Shown: piece after piece, positions 61,073 through 64,000 of the stretch
Numbering within the stretch: position 1 is the stretch's first letter
How the letters are laid out: the number at the start of each line of letters is the position of its first letter
NCBI GenBank assembly: GCA_016933275.1
Contig: JAFGBI010000225.1
Span: 94,622-158,621 of the forward strand
Direction: 5' to 3'
Source of the DNA: Polyangiaceae bacterium
GTDB lineage: Bacteria > Myxococcota_A > Polyangia > Polyangiales > Polyangiaceae
DNA length: 64,000 bases
Position numbers and translations under genes: made by a program
The notes under the pieces: generated by a model
What the model was told of the DNA's origin: nothing
Databases searched by the model: none
Seen by the model: the letters and a program-made list of their open reading frames with translations, nothing else

Positions 61073-61840
61073 GTGTTCAAAGAGCTCTTCGCCCGCGCCC
61101 GTCAGGGCCACCACACCATCCCCTACCCGCGGTCGCTCCCGGTCCTCCCCGACCGCCTCCGCGCCGCCCCAGAGCTCGACCCCGCGCGCTGTCCGGCGGA
61201 CTGCCGCGCCTGCGTCGAGACCTGCCCGACCGCCGCCATCCTGCGCGACGCCACCGGCCCCATCCTCGATCTTGGCCGATGCCTCTTCTGCGGTGACTGC
61301 GCCGCCGCCTGCCCCGCAAACGCCCTGCGCTTCACTCCCGACCACCGCCTCGCCACCCGCAGTCGCGAGGCCCTGGTCCTCCGTGACCGCCAGCACCGCG
61401 GTGATCTCCGCCTCGAAGCGGCCCGTCGCAGGCTCTTCGGCCGCTCGCTGAAGCTCCGCCAAGTGAGCGCCGCCGGCTGCAACGCTTGCGAGGCGGACCT
61501 CAACGTCCTGACCACTATCGGCTTCGACCTCGGCCGCTTCGGGATCCAGTTCGTCGCCTCGCCGCGCCACGCAGACGGCATCGTCGTCACCGGGCCGGTG
61601 TCCGAGAACATGAAGCTTGCCCTCGAGAAGACCTACGCTGCCGTCCCTGCCCCGAAGCTCGTCATCGCCGTCGGCGCCTGCGCCATCGCGGGCGGTCCGT
61701 TCGCAGGGCACGCCGAGGTCCGCGGTGGCGTATCGGCAGCAATCCCGGTACCGATCGATCTATTCGTCCCCGGTTGCCCGCCGCATCCGATGACGATCCT
61801 CGATGGACTGCTCGGACTGCTCGGGAGAGGCCCTCGCTAG
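61073..61840 (+). CDS. hyfI: Ferredoxin-HyfI fusion: iron-sulfur electron-transfer small subunit
   Basis: GTG 61073, 9 bases after the large-subunit stop. 255 residues fusing two proteins usually separate (HyfH and HyfI). The N-terminal ferredoxin has CPADCRACVETCP and CLFCGDCAAACP for two 4Fe-4S clusters. The C-terminal NuoB-like part has AAGCNACEADLN, GACAIAGGPF and PGCPPHP, giving the cysteines of the proximal 4Fe-4S cluster. Electrons would flow ferredoxin domain to NuoB-like cluster to the Cys-less large subunit. Last gene of the operon. Confidence 0.9.
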   Translation: MFKELFARARQGHHTIPYPRSLPVLPDRLRAAPELDPARCPADCRACVETCPTAAILRDATGPILDLGRCLFCGDCAAACPANALRFTPDHRLATRSREALVLRDRQHRGDLRLEAARRRLFGRSLKLRQVSAAGCNACEADLNVLTTIGFDLGRFGIQFVASPRHADGIVVTGPVSENMKLALEKTYAAVPAPKLVIAVGACAIAGGPFAGHAEVRGGVSAAIPVPIDLFVPGCPPHPMTILDGLLGLLGRGPR

Positions 61841-61959
61841 CGTTCCCAAGGCGGCGAGCCGGGACCATTCAACCTGGATTTCGCGCCCTCTAGTCCGCCG
61901 TGCCGCACTCCTCGCATCTTTCGGTCTTCTCCGCGCCCGTCCTGCTCGAATGAGTGCTG

Positions 61960-62119
61960 CTAGAGCACCGATCAGGTTGCCAACAGCAACGGCAGCGCTG
62001 GAAACGCGTCCGTGCGAAGCGAGGACACTCTTCCAGCGCTGCCTCTGGAGAGGTCTGCTGCCGGTTCGGTGCTCTAGGTTGTTGGTTCGACGCAGCAATC
62101 AACCTGATTGCTGCTCTAG
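61960..62119. repeat. CTAG-ended palindromic element, full 160-base form
   Basis: Same length and layout as 44050-44209, with about 90% identity by eye: CTAGAGCACCGATCAGGTTGCC, inner stem GGCAGCGCTGGAAA/TTCCAGCGCTGCC, GGTTCGGTGCTCTAG, then GCAGCAATCA-acc-TGATTGCTGCTCTAG. It lies 120 bases after the Ehr operon stop; here no stop codon is supplied. The region 61841-62607 has no gene; ORFs through the element (61803..62231 and others) arise from the repeat. Confidence 0.9.
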
Positions 62120-62300
62120 TGCACTGCGCCTCCGCCGCTCCCTCGCTGGGCTCGGGCCGTGGTCTTCCGTGGACTCGTGCAGCAGGCTGCACTCGCTCCA
62201 CTCCGGCTCTGTGCGCGCCGAACGCGGATAAGGCTCGAAATCTGCGTCGGATTCCGGCATGTCCTCCGTCGTCGGCGCGAAACCTAGGTTCAAGAGCCAC

Positions 62301-62394
62301 CGGCCAGCCGCCAGCCATCAGCCATCAGCCATTGGCCAGCCCTCAGCCATCTGCCAGCCAGCCGTCAGTCCTCTGCCAGCCGCCAGCCATCAGC
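62301..62394. repeat. Degenerate short tandem repeat (CAGCCAT-type)
   Basis: CAGCCATCAGCCATCAGCCAT and related CCAGCCGC/CTGCCAGCC units repeat for about 95 bases with a 7-base period and frequent substitutions. No ORF or known element is associated. It sits between the palindromic element and the end of the convergent surface-protein gene. Confidence 0.7.
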
Positions 62395-62607
62395 TTCTCC
62401 GCGTGCTGCCTCGCTGCTGACCGCTGATCGCTGATGGCCTGGCCTGTCTGGTTCCGGCTCCGCGGGCTTAGGTAGGTGCAACCCCGATGGGCTCCCCGCG
62501 GGAGTCGCGAGGGGGAGCCATACTACCGGCAACCCCTCGCAGCCGCTCGGATCTCGCCGTGGAGCAGGAGGGAAGCTCACGTGGCGACGGCTGGCCTTCC
62601 GCCCGCG

Positions 62608-64000
62608 CTACTTTCTCCGAGTCACTCGCCGCCGCGCGACGGCGAACGCCAGCCCCGCCAGGGCGAGGAACCCAGCCCCGGACGATGGCCTCTGACCAGC
62701 GGTCCGACAGCCACAGCCTCCCTTCTTGCCATCCTTGCCGTCTTCCCCGTCTTCCCCATCCTGTACCGTGGCGCTCGCGCCGTCCTCGCAAGAAATGGTC
62801 TGGGTACCATCTTCGTTGTCGATGACCGTGCAGGAAGACCCGTCCTCGCCGTCGGCGATGGTGACGCTCGTACCATCGGTGCACGAAATGGTCGCCGTCC
62901 CATCGTCGTTGTCCGCGACCGTGCAGGGGGAAGTCCCGACGGCGGCGCCCGCGCCGCCGGCTCCGCCGGCACCGCCGTGCAGAACGACCGGCAACGATAC
63001 GCGGGTGCCATCCTCGCAAGACAGCGTTGCGGTCCCATCGCCGTTGTCGGTGACGGTACAGCTCGTGCCATCGGTGCCGTCGGTCCCGTCCATGCCGTCG
63101 GTCCCGTCCATGCCGTCGGTCCCGTTGGCCCCGTCGGCCCCGTCAGCGCCGTCAGCGATCGTCGCCGAGGTGCCGTCCTCGCAGCTGATGGTGGCGGTCC
63201 CGTCGTCGTTGTCGCTCACAGAGCAGCTGGTGCCGTCCACGCCATCCGCTCCATCCGAGACGACGACCGAGGTGCCGTCCTCGCAGCTCACGGTGGCGGT
63301 CCCATCGCCGTTGTCGCTCACGGTGCAATTGGCGCCATCTGCACCGTCGGAGACGGTGGCCGAGGTGCCGTCGTCACAGCTGATGGTGGCGGTCCCATCG
63401 CCGTTGTCGCTCACGGTGCAGCTGGTCCCGTCGAGCCCGTTGGTGCCGTCGATACCCTCGGTGATGACGACCGAGGTGCCGTCGTCGCAGGCGACGGTGG
63501 CGGTCCCATCGCCGTTGTCGCTCACGGTGCAGCTCGTGCCATCGAGCCCATTGGTGCCATCAGCGCCGTCGTAGACGGTGGCGGAGGTGCCGTCGTCGCA
63601 GCTGATGGTCGCCGAACCATCCCCGTTGTCACTGACGGCGCAGCTCGTCCCGTCGAGCCCGTTGGTGCCATCGAGCCCGTCAGCACCGTCGTAGACGGTG
63701 GCGGAGGTCCCGTCCTCGCAGCTGATGGTCGCCGAACCATCCCCGTTGTCGGCGACGGTGCAGCTGGTCCCGTCGAGCCCGTTGGTGCCATCGAGCCCGT
63801 CGGTGCCATCGATCCCGTCGGTGCCATCGATCCCGTCGGCGCCATCGTAGACGGTCGCGGAGGTCCCGTCCTCGCAGCTGATGGTCGCCGAGCCATCCCC
63901 GTTGTCCGCGACGGTGCAGTTCGTGCCGTCGATCCCGTTCGTGCCGTCGATCCCGTTCGTGCCGTCGATCCCGTTCGTGCCGTCGATCCCGTTCGTGCCG
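62608..64000 (-). CDS. Repetitive surface protein with MYXO-CTERM anchor (partial, start lies beyond the right edge)
   Basis: The track shows 62608..63525, but the frame is open to base 64000 and continues beyond. It consists of repeats of about 30-45 residues: DGTSCTVSDNGDGTATISC, DDGTSATVSDGADG and collagen-like (D/N)G(T/I/L/M) triplets. Each repeat has two cysteines and Asp/Gly/Asn-rich loops likely to bind calcium. The C-terminus has KKGGCGCRTAG, a hydrophobic segment (GFLALAGLAFAVA) and RRRVTRRK: the MYXO-CTERM sorting signal cut by myxosortase and attached to the cell surface. ORF 63522..63896 and the plus-strand ORF 62726..63574 are shadows. Function likely adhesion or matrix. Confidence 0.85.
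   Translation of the reverse strand, partial: GTNGIDGTNGIDGTNGIDGTNGIDGTNCTVADNGDGSATISCEDGTSATVYDGADGIDGTDGIDGTDGLDGTNGLDGTSCTVADNGDGSATISCEDGTSATVYDGADGLDGTNGLDGTSCAVSDNGDGSATISCDDGTSATVYDGADGTNGLDGTSCTVSDNGDGTATVACDDGTSVVITEGIDGTNGLDGTSCTVSDNGDGTATISCDDGTSATVSDGADGANCTVSDNGDGTATVSCEDGTSVVVSDGADGVDGTSCSVSDNDDGTATISCEDGTSATIADGADGADGANGTDGMDGTDGMDGTDGTDGTSCTVTDNGDGTATLSCEDGTRVSLPVVLHGGAGGAGGAGAAVGTSPCTVADNDDGTATISCTDGTSVTIADGEDGSSCTVIDNEDGTQTISCEDGASATVQDGEDGEDGKDGKKGGCGCRTAGQRPSSGAGFLALAGLAFAVARRRVTRRK

Noticed and set aside
1-64000. tRNA, rRNA and CRISPR arrays
   Set aside because: No cloverleaf-like runs with a GTTCRANYC arm, no ribosomal RNA signatures and no regularly spaced identical repeats with unique spacers were seen by eye.

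Overview
The window is high-GC (about 70%), densely coding DNA that looks like a myxobacterium-type genome (Myxococcota, probably Polyangia). The signs are a MYXO-CTERM (Gly-Cys-Gly-Cys plus TM plus Arg) C-terminus on a repeat protein, several lipoproteins with long Gly/Ala linkers, a lipoprotein with NCGxCG Cys repeats, three eukaryote-type Ser/Thr kinases, TPR/PEGA-type partners, an AgmX/PglI-type C-terminus, and many hybrid histidine kinases. No rRNA, tRNA or CRISPR array was seen.

Layout. 0-1.3 kb: a degenerate GGDEF membrane protein cut by the window edge and a frameshifted lipoprotein with a VWA start. 1.5-19.8 kb: a CHASE2-type sensor ATPase divergent from a five-gene block whose first and last genes are recognisable homologues of the poly-gamma-glutamate synthase subunits PgsC and PgsB, both greatly enlarged. 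Between them lie a membrane-anchored periplasmic protein, a lipoprotein resembling poly-gamma-glutamate hydrolases, and a 1641-residue secreted protein with a beta-barrel-like C-terminus. Three of the four junctions are 4-base stop/start overlaps; the fourth has a 4-base overlap option. An APC amino-acid permease follows. I read this as a trans-envelope system for making and exporting a poly-amino-acid, and it is the main candidate for an undescribed system. 21.9-29.2 kb: small membrane proteins, lipoproteins, a Ser/Thr kinase and a TPR protein.

29.2-33 kb: a reverse transcriptase (FGDD active site) preceded by 224 bases rich in perfect hairpins and overlapping by 4 bases a roughly 12-TM protein with a soluble tail. 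This is a second candidate system, possibly defensive. 33-37.3 kb: a PASTA protein, a GYF-TM-AgmX protein (GltJ-like) and a lipoprotein. 37.6-49 kb: a transposase remnant and a signalling cluster (REC-histidine kinase, hybrid kinase, REC-EAL, Ser/Thr kinase fused to PilZ, a broken membrane-EAL gene, and a PAS/GAF hybrid kinase) with a strong cyclic-di-GMP theme. 49.2-53.2 kb: TPR/PEGA protein, lipoprotein and a third Ser/Thr kinase.

53.7-61.8 kb: an HTH-EIIA protein followed by a six-gene complex I/group 4 hydrogenase-like operon (HyfB, C, E, F, G and a ferredoxin-HyfI fusion) in which all four nickel-ligand cysteines of the large subunit are replaced. It is therefore an Ehr-type (energy-converting hydrogenase-related) complex, not a hydrogenase. 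61.8-64 kb: repeats and the end of a long repetitive MYXO-CTERM surface protein that runs off the window.

A family of about 118-160 base palindromic elements with CTAGAGCACCGA ends occurs at five places between 35 and 62 kb. In three of them the terminal CTAG supplies the TAG stop codon of the adjacent minus-strand gene.
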